Below are positions 15,854 through 24,615 of a DNA stretch of 53,006 nt, one piece after another. The notes under the pieces are model-generated. The model was not told the DNA's origin. It saw nothing but the letters and a program-made list of their open reading frames with translations, and did no database searches. Source of the stretch: Lactiplantibacillus modestisalitolerans (GTDB taxonomy: Bacteria; Bacillota; Bacilli; Lactobacillales; Lactobacillaceae); assembly GCF_005405425.1 (NCBI RefSeq), contig NZ_BJEA01000002.1, positions 1 through 53,006 on the forward strand, given 5' to 3'. Every line of letters starts with the position of its first letter. Position 1 is the first letter of the stretch. Made by a program: the position numbers and the translations under genes.

Positions 15854-18335
15854 ACGGGTTGAAATTGCTGGCTTTGGTCAGTTTAAACAGCGTGAATTTG
15901 AGTTAGCGGACGGTCTGCAGGTGCTTTACGGGGCCAATGAATCCGGCAAGTCGACGCTGCGGGCGTTTATTTTGGGGATGCTGTTTGGCTTCCCGTCGCG
16001 CCGGCACCCGCTGGAACGCTACGAGCCGAAGGAGACCAGTCAGTACGGCGGCGCCTTAGATTTGGTCGTTAACGGCACCGTTTACCGCTTGACGCGCCTA
16101 GGGGACCAGCCGGCGACGCTCGTTAATTTGACGACCGGGGTCGCGCAGCCAATGGCGTTACTGGAAAAGTGGCTGGCGCCCTATGATCAAACGCGCTATA
16201 AGCAGTTGTTTACGTTTAACCAGGCGGAATTAACGGCGTTGCGGACGCTGAGTCCGGCCGACTTGAACGCGCAGTTGCAGCAGGTCGGCTTAGTCGGGAG
16301 TGCGCCCTGGCGCGCGACGAAGGACGCGTTGCGGACGACGGCCGACGAGCTCTATAAGCCCCGGGGACGTAAGCCGGAGCTAAACGCTGCGCTCAAACGC
16401 TACCAGCAGTTGAGTGCCCAGGTGGCCTCAGCGGGCGCGAACTACGAGGACTACCAGCGCTTGCAGGCCGAAATTCAGCACTTACAGGCGGACCAAACGC
16501 GGCTGCAACGCGCGCAAACGCAACTAAACGGGCAGCAGCAACGGTTGGCCAATTTACGGAATCAGTGGCCGGTTTATCAGCAATTACAGCGCTTGACGGC
16601 CACCAGTGGGCAAGCCGACGCGCAGTTAAGTGCAGCCAGTGTTCAGCAGTACCAGACACTGGCGCAACAACGCGCGGAGTTGCAGCACACGCTAGCAAGT
16701 GCGCGGCAACAGTTGAGCGAACAGCCGGTTGACGACGAGTCGCAGGGCCTAATGGGCTTTTACGTGCAGCACCAAACGGAGTTTGAGGCGTTGGAGGCGG
16801 AACTACCGACCTTGCAGCAAGCGCTCGGGCAAGCACAAACGTTAGCACAACAGGCCCAAACGGCGCAAAGCGCCTACGACGCCCAGCAGGCGGCACACCC
16901 GGAACTCATGGCCTGCCTGGCCCCAAGTAAGCGGACCGCGCTGGCGCAACTCAAGGTGGCGTTAGCCGACGAAGCGCCGACCCGGCAGCAACAAACGCAG
17001 CACCGAACTAGCTGGGATTGGCGACTCCCGGTTGGCGGGGTTGCGTTAGTGGCGGGAATTTTTCTCCCACTTGGTGGGTTTAAATGGCTGCTGATCGTGG
17101 CCGGCTTAGTATTACTCGGCCGGCTCGGGTATGAAGAACTAGGTGGGCACCCCGCCACTGCCGCGGCGACCAGTGATCCGCTGGCCGAACGTTTAACGGC
17201 ACTCGGGTTGCCGGCAACGCTTTCGCCCAACCAGGCCCGCGAGCAATTGGAACTGATTGCGGCCTTGCAACGGGCGCAGACCGCCACGACGCACGCGCAG
17301 CAGCAGCTAGCCGCCCAGCACGCCACGGTTTGGCGCCAGTTGGAACCGTACCAATTTGCGGCTAACTGGGTCCCCGTTGACCAGCAGGATTTAGCGGGGA
17401 GCGTTCAGCGGGTGACGGCCTTTTACGAGCGGTTACACCAGTTGATGCAGCGCCAAACGATGGCCGGACCGGACTTTGCCTATACGCAGCGCCAGGTCCA
17501 ACAGTTAACGGAACGGGTGCGTCAAGTGACCGGCCAACTCCAAGCCCTCGCGGAACGCAACCAGTTGGCGGACGTGGATACCCTAGCCCAAGCCGTCGAT
17601 GCCCAGGCGGTGCAAACGGCGAATACGAGCGCGGCGGCCCAGCTAGAAGCGCAACTGCCGGCCGCGGACCGGACTGCACTCGCAGCGTATGCGTCCGTTG
17701 ACGCGTTGCAGGCTGAAATGACCAGTTTGCGGCAACAGCAGGCTGACCAGCAGGAACAGTTGACCGCCAAAACGGCGGCTTTAGTGACGGCCCAAACCCA
17801 GTTAAACCGGTTAACGGAAGACGGACGCTACACCAGCTTGCGGCAGCAACAGGCCGATTTGCAAACGGAAATCACGGTCATGGCGCGCCAGTGGCTGACC
17901 CGGCAACTGGGTGCTCAGTGGATTGAAACGACGTTACAACGGCTAACGGATCAACAATTACCAGCCGTTCTAGAACGGGCTAGCGCCTACTTCGCGCAAC
18001 TGACCTTGAAGCGGTATAATAAAATTAGTTTGAACGGTTCAACGCTGGTCGTTTTGACGACGGACCAACGCCGGTTTGCGGTTGCGGAACTTTCAACCGC
18101 GACGAAGGAACAACTGTACTTGGCCGTCCGCTTAGCATTGATTGCGCACCTCGGCCCACAAGCCCAGCTGCCGTTAATGATCGACGACGGGTTAGTGAAC
18201 TTTGACGTTGAGCGGCGGCGCGCGGCGTGGCAGTTATTAGCAACGGTCGCGGGAGCACACCAGCTACTGTACTTCACCAACGAGCCGGCCGCGCGCACGG
18301 CAATACCAGGTGCGGCAGTTTACGAACTAGCATAG
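15843..18335 (+). CDS. yhaN: SbcC/Rad50-like ATPase YhaN
   Basis: A protein of 830 residues. The Walker A motif GANESGKST is at 30-38 and the Walker B segment PLMIDDGLVNFD near 775-786. Between them lie two long Gln- and Ala-rich coiled-coil arms. A hydrophobic hairpin near 398-424 breaks the coiled coil and could enter the membrane, a feature also found in YhaN. It should drive ATP-dependent opening and binding of DNA ends by the YhaO nuclease encoded upstream. The coiled-coil part is visibly G+C- and Gln-rich. yhaM follows after 13 bases. Confidence 0.9.
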   Translation: MWIKRVEIAGFGQFKQREFELADGLQVLYGANESGKSTLRAFILGMLFGFPSRRHPLERYEPKETSQYGGALDLVVNGTVYRLTRLGDQPATLVNLTTGVAQPMALLEKWLAPYDQTRYKQLFTFNQAELTALRTLSPADLNAQLQQVGLVGSAPWRATKDALRTTADELYKPRGRKPELNAALKRYQQLSAQVASAGANYEDYQRLQAEIQHLQADQTRLQRAQTQLNGQQQRLANLRNQWPVYQQLQRLTATSGQADAQLSAASVQQYQTLAQQRAELQHTLASARQQLSEQPVDDESQGLMGFYVQHQTEFEALEAELPTLQQALGQAQTLAQQAQTAQSAYDAQQAAHPELMACLAPSKRTALAQLKVALADEAPTRQQQTQHRTSWDWRLPVGGVALVAGIFLPLGGFKWLLIVAGLVLLGRLGYEELGGHPATAAATSDPLAERLTALGLPATLSPNQAREQLELIAALQRAQTATTHAQQQLAAQHATVWRQLEPYQFAANWVPVDQQDLAGSVQRVTAFYERLHQLMQRQTMAGPDFAYTQRQVQQLTERVRQVTGQLQALAERNQLADVDTLAQAVDAQAVQTANTSAAAQLEAQLPAADRTALAAYASVDALQAEMTSLRQQQADQQEQLTAKTAALVTAQTQLNRLTEDGRYTSLRQQQADLQTEITVMARQWLTRQLGAQWIETTLQRLTDQQLPAVLERASAYFAQLTLKRYNKISLNGSTLVVLTTDQRRFAVAELSTATKEQLYLAVRLALIAHLGPQAQLPLMIDDGLVNFDVERRRAAWQLLATVAGAHQLLYFTNEPAARTAIPGAAVYELA

Positions 18336-18348
18336 GGGGCTATACAGC

Positions 18349-19329
18349 ATGGCAAAAAAGTTATTTGATTACCAACTAGATGAAACGGTCGACGGCTACT
18401 TTTTATTAAAGGATTCGGAAGTGCGGATTGCGAAAAACGGTAAAAAATTTTTGGCGATTAATTTCCAGGATACCTCGGGTGAAATTTCGGCCAAATTTTG
18501 GGACGCTAGCGACCAGGACGTTGACCACTTTCAGGCCGGGCGGGTGGTGCACCTGCACGGTAAGCGCGAAAATTATCAGGGCAACCCGCAGATCAAGATT
18601 CAACAGATGCGCCTAACGCACGCGGGTGAGCCGCAGGACGTGCAGCAGTTCGTGGAACACGCCCCGCTAAATTCCGATACGATGCAGGAAGCTATCAATC
18701 AGTACGTGTTCGCAATTACGGAACCCAACTGGAACCGGATCGTGCGCCGGCTGCTGACAAAGTACCACGACGACTTCTTTAATTATCCGGCGGCTAAGAA
18801 AAACCACCACGCCTTTGCGGGCGGTTTGGCGTACCACACTTTATCCATTTTGAAGTTGGCGCAGGCGGTCAGTGAACAGTACCCGCACGTTAACCGGGCG
18901 CTACTGTACGCCGGTGCGATTTTACACGACATGGGCAAGACGATTGAAATGTCCGGGCCGGTTTCAACGACGTACACGTTGGCTGGTAACTTAGTTGGGC
19001 ACATCGTTTTGATTGACGAGCAGATCGTGGAAGCGTGCCAGCAACTCAAAATTGACGAACAGTCGGAATCGGTGTTGCTACTACGGCACATGATTTTGGC
19101 GCACCACGGGCTATTGGAATACGGTTCGCCGGTGCGGCCGCACATCATGGAAGCGGAAATTTTACACGATTTAGACGAACTCGACGCGTCGATTCAGATG
19201 ATGCAGACGTCGATTGGTCACGCCGAACCCGGCACGTACACGGAACGGATCTTCGCGATGGACGGTCGCAACTTCTACCGGCCACTGCACGACGCCACTA
19301 AGGGCGACCAGCCCGAACAAGGGGATTAA
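18349..19329 (+). CDS. yhaM: 3'-5' exoribonuclease YhaM
   Basis: A 326-residue protein with an N-terminal OB fold (about residues 1-95, nucleic acid binding) and a C-terminal HD phosphohydrolase domain. Metal ligands are visible in HHAFAGGLAYHT (from 153), ILHDMGKT (191-198) and a later MILAHHG. Length and order match YhaM, which trims RNA, and single-stranded DNA in some reports, from the 3' end in the cytoplasm. It is the last gene of the yhaO-yhaN-yhaM unit, with a ribosome site in TAGGGGG and a strong terminator behind it. Confidence 0.94.
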   Translation: MAKKLFDYQLDETVDGYFLLKDSEVRIAKNGKKFLAINFQDTSGEISAKFWDASDQDVDHFQAGRVVHLHGKRENYQGNPQIKIQQMRLTHAGEPQDVQQFVEHAPLNSDTMQEAINQYVFAITEPNWNRIVRRLLTKYHDDFFNYPAAKKNHHAFAGGLAYHTLSILKLAQAVSEQYPHVNRALLYAGAILHDMGKTIEMSGPVSTTYTLAGNLVGHIVLIDEQIVEACQQLKIDEQSESVLLLRHMILAHHGLLEYGSPVRPHIMEAEILHDLDELDASIQMMQTSIGHAEPGTYTERIFAMDGRNFYRPLHDATKGDQPEQGD

Positions 19330-19335
19330 AGTTCG

Positions 19336-19389
19336 CCGAAGCGCCAGCGGCCGTTCCGCGCGGTTAGGCGGTTAGCGCTTCGGTTTTTT
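19336..19389 (+). terminator. Terminator after yhaM
   Basis: CCGAAGCGC pairs with GCGCTTCGG around a G+C-rich inner part, then TTTTTTT. The T-run ends about 16 bases before the next ATG. Confidence 0.88.
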
Positions 19390-19404
19390 TACGGGGGCGA
19401 GACA

Positions 19405-19983
19405 ATGCAAAAATTAATGCCAATCGCAGTCACCGACATTGCGACGAACATCGCGCGGCAGCCGGCGTTCATGACGATCGTGCTGAACCAGCATAAATAT
19501 TCGACGGCGCGCAAGAAGACCCCGTTCATTTTAAAGGCCCTCAACGAGGGGGCCGCCGCCCACGGCCGGTTAACGATTGCGCCGAACCGGCTGACGTTGG
19601 CCGACGAGTACGGCGTGACGTTTCAAACGCTATTGCCGGTGCCGACGGCGATTACTGGGGTGCGGTTGGGATTATACCGGGCGAAGGTGCACCAGCTGGG
19701 TCCCGGAGCACGCCACCACGCGCACTACCGCTTAATGCTGACGCTTGCGACACCCAGTGCGACTTACCGGTTGTTAAATACCGATTTAAGCGTAATTCCG
19801 GCGTTGGTGGCGTGGGCGCAGGAATTTTCGTTGGCGTTGGAAGACCCGCTGAATTTGGCGGCCCAAACGTGGGATTGGCGCCAGTTAACGGTGCCCCAGT
19901 TTGAGCAGTTGACCCGCGGAACGGCGTACTTTGCGTGGAACCAGACGATTGGGGCGCCGTTGGGGACGGCGCAGCGGGTTTGA
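19405..19983 (+). CDS. Hypothetical protein (192 aa), conserved-looking
   Basis: I do not recognise this 192-residue protein. It has no signal peptide or membrane helix. A first half with mixed beta-type sequence (APNRLTLADEYGVTFQTLLPV) is followed by a His/Arg-rich patch (GPGARHHAHYRLML) and an aromatic C-terminal part. The codon use and G+C-rich third positions match the yhaM-N-O genes, so it looks native rather than acquired. GGGGGCGA precedes the ATG, directly behind the yhaM terminator. The next landmark is the CRISPR leader, but nothing in the protein resembles a Cas family. Confidence 0.7.
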   Translation: MQKLMPIAVTDIATNIARQPAFMTIVLNQHKYSTARKKTPFILKALNEGAAAHGRLTIAPNRLTLADEYGVTFQTLLPVPTAITGVRLGLYRAKVHQLGPGARHHAHYRLMLTLATPSATYRLLNTDLSVIPALVAWAQEFSLALEDPLNLAAQTWDWRQLTVPQFEQLTRGTAYFAWNQTIGAPLGTAQRV

Positions 19984-20036
19984 GCTGTCCGAAGTACTAG
20001 TAAGAAATGCATTATTTAAAGTTTAATACTGAGTAA

Positions 20037-20102
20037 ATCAGCCTGCGGGACGGGGCTTTCTAAACATAGGATGGCCTGGCTTCTTTTGAGGCTGATTTTT
20101 AA
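20037..20102 (+). terminator. Probable terminator with a large loop
   Basis: AATCAGCCT pairs with AGGCTGATT across about 44 bases that themselves include a short GCC/GGC stem; a T-run follows. It separates the hypothetical gene from the CRISPR leader. Confidence 0.55.
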
Positions 20103-20229
20103 TCTAGTTTTAAGTAAAAAATGAGTGTTGTTTTTACAAGCAACATGTTATTCTATTAACACCGAAGCAACTAATAAAAAGTGGCTAAATGTGAAATTGA
20201 GAATGCTGATTTGACGGGCTTCTGTTAGT
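20103..20229 (+). promoter_or_regulatory. CRISPR leader
   Basis: An A+T-rich stretch of about 125 bases directly before the first repeat, with no open frame. The repeat is oriented as in the Escherichia coli type I-E array (TTCCCCGC before GCGGGG), which places the leader on this side. The degenerate repeat at the opposite end agrees. It should hold the array promoter and the integration signals, but no single promoter stands out. Confidence 0.7.
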
Positions 20230-21050
20230 GTATTCCCCGCAGGCGCGGGGGTGATCCCGGTTTGTTGACGTTCGTCGATACCGTGGGAACGTATTCCCCG
20301 CAGGCGCGGGGGTGATCCCCAAGCGGAGCAGTTGAATAAGCAAACAGCCTGGTATTCCCCGCAGGCGCGGGGGTGATCCCATGATCGCCCCAGATATTGG
20401 CAGTGATCCACTGTATTCCCCGCAGGCGCGGGGGTGATCCCTTAATTGCGTTGTCCTTCATGAAGCGAACTAGGTATTCCCCGCAGGCGCGGGGGTGATC
20501 CTAAAATTATCAGGCAACGCCGGGGCGCTGTTCAGTATTCCCCGCAGGCGCGGGGGTGATCCTCGAAGGGCCGGGCGGTGAGGGTTCCGCCTACGGTATT
20601 CCCCGCAGGCGCGGGGGTGATCCTTTTTGAGCGGCGGCGCGTCTGACCCGGCCTTTGTATTCCCCGCAGGCGCGGGGGTGATCCTTTTCAAAAAGTACAA
20701 CCGTAACCGGCCAATCCGTATTCCCCGCAGGCGCGGGGGTGATCCTTGCATGTGATACAATTTAGCTAATCGTTGGAAGTATTCCCCGCAGGCGCGGGGG
20801 TGATCCTTGCCGAATCGCCGGAACTCATACTTGTATAGAGTATTCCCCGCAGGCGCGGGGGTGATCCTTCCCTTCGTCTGGAAGGTGCGTCCACTCTTTT
20901 GTATTCCCCGCAGGCGCGGGGGTGATCCCGTCGAAATGTACGACGAAGGCCGATTTTTCGCGTATTCCCCGCAGGCGCGGGGGTGATCCTATTCCAATTC
21001 TTGATCCAGAGCTAATCGTGCGGTATTCCCCGCAGGCGCGGGGGTGGAAA
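20230..21050 (+). CRISPR. Type I-E CRISPR array, 14 repeats and 13 spacers
   Basis: Repeats of 28 bases start at 20230, 20291, 20352, 20413, 20474, 20535, 20596, 20657, 20718, 20779, 20840, 20901, 20962 and 21023, an exact 61-base period with 33-base spacers. The repeat runs GTATTCCCCGCAGG to CGCGGGGGTGATCC. The first 13 copies are identical. The last keeps 24 bases and then reads GAAA instead of ATCC, marking the old end. The first base of each spacer is always C or T (C in spacers 1-4 and 12), as expected if that base comes from the PAM. Several spacers read as open codons in one frame, in keeping with phage gene targets. The repeat type indicates Cascade/Cas3, yet no cas gene is present in the 20 kb on the left or 32 kb on the right. 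Confidence 0.98.
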
Positions 21051-21065
21051 GCCGTACTGCAAAAA

Positions 21066-21115
21066 GAACGCCATCATTACCGACTCAATGTCAGTAACGA
21101 TGGCGTATTTTTTTG
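21066..21115 (+). terminator. Bidirectional terminator after the CRISPR array
   Basis: ACGCCATC.TTAC.GAC pairs with GTC.GTAA.GATGGCGT and is followed by T7. An A-run on the other side lets it also serve the minus strand. It lies 16 bases behind the last repeat and should end pre-crRNA transcription. Confidence 0.85.
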
Positions 21116-21196
21116 AATGGTTAATGCTGACTAGTTAATGAAACGCAGCTACCGGCTGAAACTGTTTCTGGAAGGCAACGCAAACTAAGCTGCCGC

Positions 21197-21637
21197 CTAT
21201 AAAATCTCGCCCACGAACTCGCCAGCCGGCAAGGTTTTAAAGTCATAGCGCTCAAAGTCGGCAACTTGCTTCGTGTACCAATGTAAACTTTCGGTAATCA
21301 TTAAGTTAACGGCCTCGTCCTTTTCTTGGAGCACGACGATTGGCAGGTTACGCATCGTGGCAACGCCCAATTCGTAAGCCGTTCCCGAATCAAGGTTCTT
21401 AGCTTCAAAGTCGAGCACCGTGACGATTACGTCCGCCGCGGCAATTTGCGCCATGTCGCGCTTGAAGATTTCGGTTGCCCACGGCTTAGTGAATTGTTCG
21501 GCCTGAGCGTCCTGGTGTAGGCGCGGGGAGTAAAAGTCGCGAACAGTCGGGTTCTTTTCCAAGGCGGCTTCAAGCCGACTAACCCGGTCGACCTGCTCGG
21601 GACTGAAAAAGGGACTTGCAATGTAGATTTGAGCCAT
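21197..21637 (-). CDS. Nucleoside 2-deoxyribosyltransferase
   Basis: A 146-residue cytoplasmic enzyme that exchanges the base of 2'-deoxynucleosides in purine and pyrimidine salvage, a typical lactobacillus activity. The N-terminal IYIASPFF matches the family start. The catalytic segment DSGTAYELGVA contains the nucleophile Glu89 and the conserved Asp83. An aspartate-rich middle (AAADVIVTVLD) supplies base and sugar contacts. Length is slightly under the classic 157-residue enzyme. AAGGAG lies about ten bases before the ATG. The gene faces the CRISPR array and is a single unit. Confidence 0.92.
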   Translation of the reverse strand: MAQIYIASPFFSPEQVDRVSRLEAALEKNPTVRDFYSPRLHQDAQAEQFTKPWATEIFKRDMAQIAAADVIVTVLDFEAKNLDSGTAYELGVATMRNLPIVVLQEKDEAVNLMITESLHWYTKQVADFERYDFKTLPAGEFVGEIL

Positions 21638-21843
21638 AATTTAAAAAACTCCTTCAAGGTTAATTAGCGTTGACAGATTAAGACATAGTTTACGGATTTT
21701 TCGGGGTGACGTCAACTGCAACCCGAAATTCAACCGGGGTAGAAGACGGAAAAAGTTAGAATTTGCAGGGGCTGGCGTGCTACTATTAAATAAGTAGAAA
21801 GATACTGGTAGTCTAAACAGGCTGCCAGTCAGGGGGCGGTTAG

Positions 21844-23019
21844 ATGCAACGAAAACAGGTAGTCACTAGTCTCGGAATCATTCTGGTGGCGGTCAACATG
21901 CGGTTACCAATTACGGCGATTCCACCAATCATGGCCCAGCTTCAGCAAGCGACCGGCTTGTCGGCCACGATGGCGGGCTTGCTGACGTCCATTCCGCTAC
22001 TGACGTTTGCGGTTGTTTCGACCGCTTTTACCAAACTGAGTCGGCGCTTCGGGCACGTCCCGGTGTTATTGACGGCTTTTCTGATCCTTACCGGGGGCTC
22101 GCTTTTGCGGATTATGCCGCAGGTGGCGCCGCTCTTGCTGGGAACCCTGCTGATTGGGCTGGGAATTGACGGTGGCAACGTAATTTTACCGGCGATTATT
22201 AAGGATCGTTTGCCCGAGCGGCCGACGTTTGGGGTGAGTCTGTACACGACTTCGATGGTGTTGATGAGTTCGCTGGCGACCGGGGCGGTGGGCCTGCTGA
22301 CGCAGCGGTTTTCGTTGCGAACGACGATGATTGGGCTGGCCGGCTTATCGCTGGTCAGTGTGCTGGGTTGTCTTTTATTAATGCAACCGCGTGCGGCACA
22401 AACGGCCCGTGAGGCGCAAACCGTGAAGTTACCGCAATCGGTGTGGACGGATCGGCTCGCGTGGTTGATCACGCTGTTCTTTGGGATTCAGGCGTTGCTG
22501 TACTATTCGCTGGTCACGTGGTTACCGAATATTTTTGAAACGGCTGGGTATTCGGCCGTGACCGCTGCCATGCTGGTGACTTTGCTCCAACTTGCCTGCC
22601 TTGTATGTGCCTTCGTGACCCCTTGGTTTGCTAAGTCAACTAACGGTAAGCGTTGGCTATTATGGGTGATTGGGGTGGGCTTTACACTCGCCCCCCTGGG
22701 TATTTTGTGGCCGAGTCACGTCCTCTGGTACGGGGTGACTTTAACGTTGTTAATGGGCGTTGCGTCCGGGTTTTCATTTAACTTAGCGGTCATCTTTTTC
22801 ACGCAGAAAACGCGCAACCCGGCCGAAACGGTCGAGGTGTCGGGAATGGCCCAAACGTTGGGCTACCTACTGGCGGCGGGCGGACCGTTTAGCTTTGGAT
22901 TACTTAAGAGTAGCGGGGGTAATTGGACGAGCACCCTCATTATTTGTGGGGCCTTCGGCGCCTTGATTACGCTGGTTGGTATCTTGATTGAGCGGCGGCA
23001 GCATATTTTTAGTCGTTAA
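21844..23019 (+). CDS. MFS transporter, CynX/NimT family
   Basis: A 391-residue protein with twelve probable membrane helices. The N-terminal VAVNMRLPITAIPPIM and SATMAGLLTSIPLLTFAV segments are typical of the CynX/NimT branch of the major facilitator superfamily, named after cyanate and 2-nitroimidazole transporters. The substrate here is unknown. GGGGGCGG precedes the ATG, and a strong terminator of the recurrent stem type follows. It stands alone between the divergent deoxyribosyltransferase and the GT2 gene. Confidence 0.87.
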   Translation: MQRKQVVTSLGIILVAVNMRLPITAIPPIMAQLQQATGLSATMAGLLTSIPLLTFAVVSTAFTKLSRRFGHVPVLLTAFLILTGGSLLRIMPQVAPLLLGTLLIGLGIDGGNVILPAIIKDRLPERPTFGVSLYTTSMVLMSSLATGAVGLLTQRFSLRTTMIGLAGLSLVSVLGCLLLMQPRAAQTAREAQTVKLPQSVWTDRLAWLITLFFGIQALLYYSLVTWLPNIFETAGYSAVTAAMLVTLLQLACLVCAFVTPWFAKSTNGKRWLLWVIGVGFTLAPLGILWPSHVLWYGVTLTLLMGVASGFSFNLAVIFFTQKTRNPAETVEVSGMAQTLGYLLAAGGPFSFGLLKSSGGNWTSTLIICGAFGALITLVGILIERRQHIFSR

Positions 23020-23093
23020 AGAAGTTAGCATCCGTTTTGACTATTAACATTAGACATATAGGGGACTGTGACGAATGTCACAGTCCTTTTTTA
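23020..23093 (+). repeat. Dispersed palindrome family, copy E (partial), with terminator
   Basis: GAAGTTAGC, then CCGTTTTGACTATTAACATT, repeats the core order of the family. It is directly followed by the stem GGACTGTGAC/GTCACAGTCC and T6 (23063-23092), which terminates the MFS gene. The stem carries a compensated base pair relative to the other copies (A-T for G-C), a sign that pairing is kept. Confidence 0.7.
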
Positions 23094-23164
23094 CGTATTT
23101 TTACATAATATAACATTTATGATTAAATGCTTGGACGGTTGAACGAATTAAGCTATACTAACAT

Positions 23165-23247
23165 TGTTAACCCCGTTAAGTAAAAATGGGGTCAACCATT
23201 AAATCAGAATGCGAGTCGGGAGCGCCTGATGAACCCGCCTGACTCGA
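23165..23247 (+). promoter_or_regulatory. Two hairpins in the leader of the GT2 gene
   Basis: The first is TTAACCCC (23168-23175) with GGGGTCAA (23188-23195), one mismatch. The second is CGAGTC (from 23212) with GACTCG (ending 23247), directly before the AGGGGGA ribosome site. Neither has a T-run, so control at the level of translation or RNA stability is more likely than termination. Confidence 0.4.
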
Positions 23248-23261
23248 TAGGGGGATTTAAG

Positions 23262-24569
23262 ATGATCTTAATTCGAAACGGCTTTTTAGTAATTTCGGCA
23301 ATTGGCTTTTTCGCATGTTTAGGTTGGTTTATGACCTTTCAGTTTCAGCGCCGTCGTTCGGTCACGTTAAGTAATCGTTCCGCCAAGTATCAGTTTTATC
23401 TACTGGTGCCGCTATTAAACGAGGCTGAAAGTGTTTTGACGACGGTCGCGCAGCAACTTCGAATCTTGGATGCGCTGGCGCCACAAATTACACCACACTT
23501 GGTGTTGATTAACGATGGCTCAACGGATGCAACGGCCGCCAACGTCGCGGCCTTACAACAAACGCAGGCCCAGCACCGGACCCGGATTGAGTTGATTCGG
23601 CGCCGGCTCCCGGAGGCTCAGCAAGGTAAGGGCGCCGCGTTGAATGCGGCGGTCGCTCAAATTAAGCGGGCGCTGCCCGCGCACGCAACGCCGGCCACGA
23701 CGATTATTGGGGTAGTTGACGCGGACGGGCTGATTAGTTCGGCCGACCTGATGAAGGTTTTTCGGGCCTTTACGGCGAACCCGGTCGCCATGGTGCAAAC
23801 GAACATTGCGATGACTAATCCGCGGGTCAACTGGCTGACCCGGATGCAAAACTTTGAGTTTATTGCGATCAACGCCTTTATGCAGGAAGCCCGCAACCGA
23901 ATTGGGGCGGCGATTGCGAGTGGAAACGGGCAGTTCATGACCTTAGCGATGGTTTTGGATACCGGCTGGGGTGCGTCATTACTCGAAGACTTTGAGTTTA
24001 CCGTGCGGGGGTTATTTAAGGGCTACCACGGCCTATTTTTACCTAACGCCGTCGTTTACCAAGAAGCGGTGACGCGGTTCAAGCCCCTTTTTCGCCAACG
24101 AATTCGCTGGTGTACGGGGTCGATGCAGTGCTTCGTGCGCTACGGACAACAAATTGTGCAGTCGCCCAAGCTGCTGTCGCGGATCAAGTGTGATTTGCTC
24201 TTGTTTTTAATCTTACCGTTTTGTGCGATGGTACTACTAATTGCGAACTTAGTTGCGCTGGGGACCCAGTTAGTTAATCTGGTGATTAGTAACCCGCATC
24301 CCGTCATATTTGCGTTTGTAATTATTATTTTACTAACCCTGCTGTTATGGACCGTCTTTGCGCTTGAATACGTGCAGACGACTGGCGTGGCCTTTCCAAC
24401 GGCGGTGAAATTAAGCTGGCAAGCGGTGGGTTATAACGTCTGCTTGTCAATCGTGCCGTTCGTGGCCCTTTACAAACTTCTGAGTGGCGATCACCGTTGG
24501 GATAAGACAATCCACGCGCCAACGAGCAGTGAACCAGCGCCAGCCTGGCAGTTGCTGTCAAATAAGTAA
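23262..24569 (+). CDS. Processive-type family 2 glycosyltransferase, membrane-bound
   Basis: A protein of 435 residues. An N-terminal membrane helix is followed by the GT2 catalytic domain with NDGSTD (85-ff), VVDADG (153-155 for DAD), the LLEDFEFT acid motif and RQRIRWCTG, the QxxRW-type motif found in processive enzymes such as cellulose, hyaluronan and poly-GlcNAc synthases. Two or three C-terminal membrane helices complete a BcsA/IcaA-like layout without a PilZ domain. It should extrude a beta-linked polysaccharide or add sugars to a lipid; the product cannot be named. I chose the ATG after AGGGGGA because the protein then starts directly with the helix. An ATG eleven codons upstream is possible. 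No polysaccharide partner gene is adjacent. Confidence 0.83.
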   Translation: MILIRNGFLVISAIGFFACLGWFMTFQFQRRRSVTLSNRSAKYQFYLLVPLLNEAESVLTTVAQQLRILDALAPQITPHLVLINDGSTDATAANVAALQQTQAQHRTRIELIRRRLPEAQQGKGAALNAAVAQIKRALPAHATPATTIIGVVDADGLISSADLMKVFRAFTANPVAMVQTNIAMTNPRVNWLTRMQNFEFIAINAFMQEARNRIGAAIASGNGQFMTLAMVLDTGWGASLLEDFEFTVRGLFKGYHGLFLPNAVVYQEAVTRFKPLFRQRIRWCTGSMQCFVRYGQQIVQSPKLLSRIKCDLLLFLILPFCAMVLLIANLVALGTQLVNLVISNPHPVIFAFVIIILLTLLLWTVFALEYVQTTGVAFPTAVKLSWQAVGYNVCLSIVPFVALYKLLSGDHRWDKTIHAPTSSEPAPAWQLLSNK

Positions 24570-24577
24570 AATTAGTC

Positions 24578-24615
24578 AAAAAAACGTTGCCTAAAAAAGT
24601 TGGCAACGTTTTTTA
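24578..24615. terminator. Bidirectional terminator between convergent genes
   Basis: AAAAACGTTGCC and GGCAACGTTTTTT form a perfect stem with A- and T-runs on both sides. It overlaps the stop codon of the convergent lysR-type gene. Confidence 0.93.

Noticed and set aside
19405-19983. A small Cas protein, because the gene is next to the CRISPR leader
   Set aside because: No Cas1, Cas2, Cas6 or Cascade-type motif is visible and composition follows the yhaM side. A terminator separates it from the array.
20148-20760. Several minus-strand open frames with the repeated peptide GSPPRLRGI / ITPAPAGNT
   Set aside because: They are the CRISPR repeats translated in different frames and have no ribosome sites.
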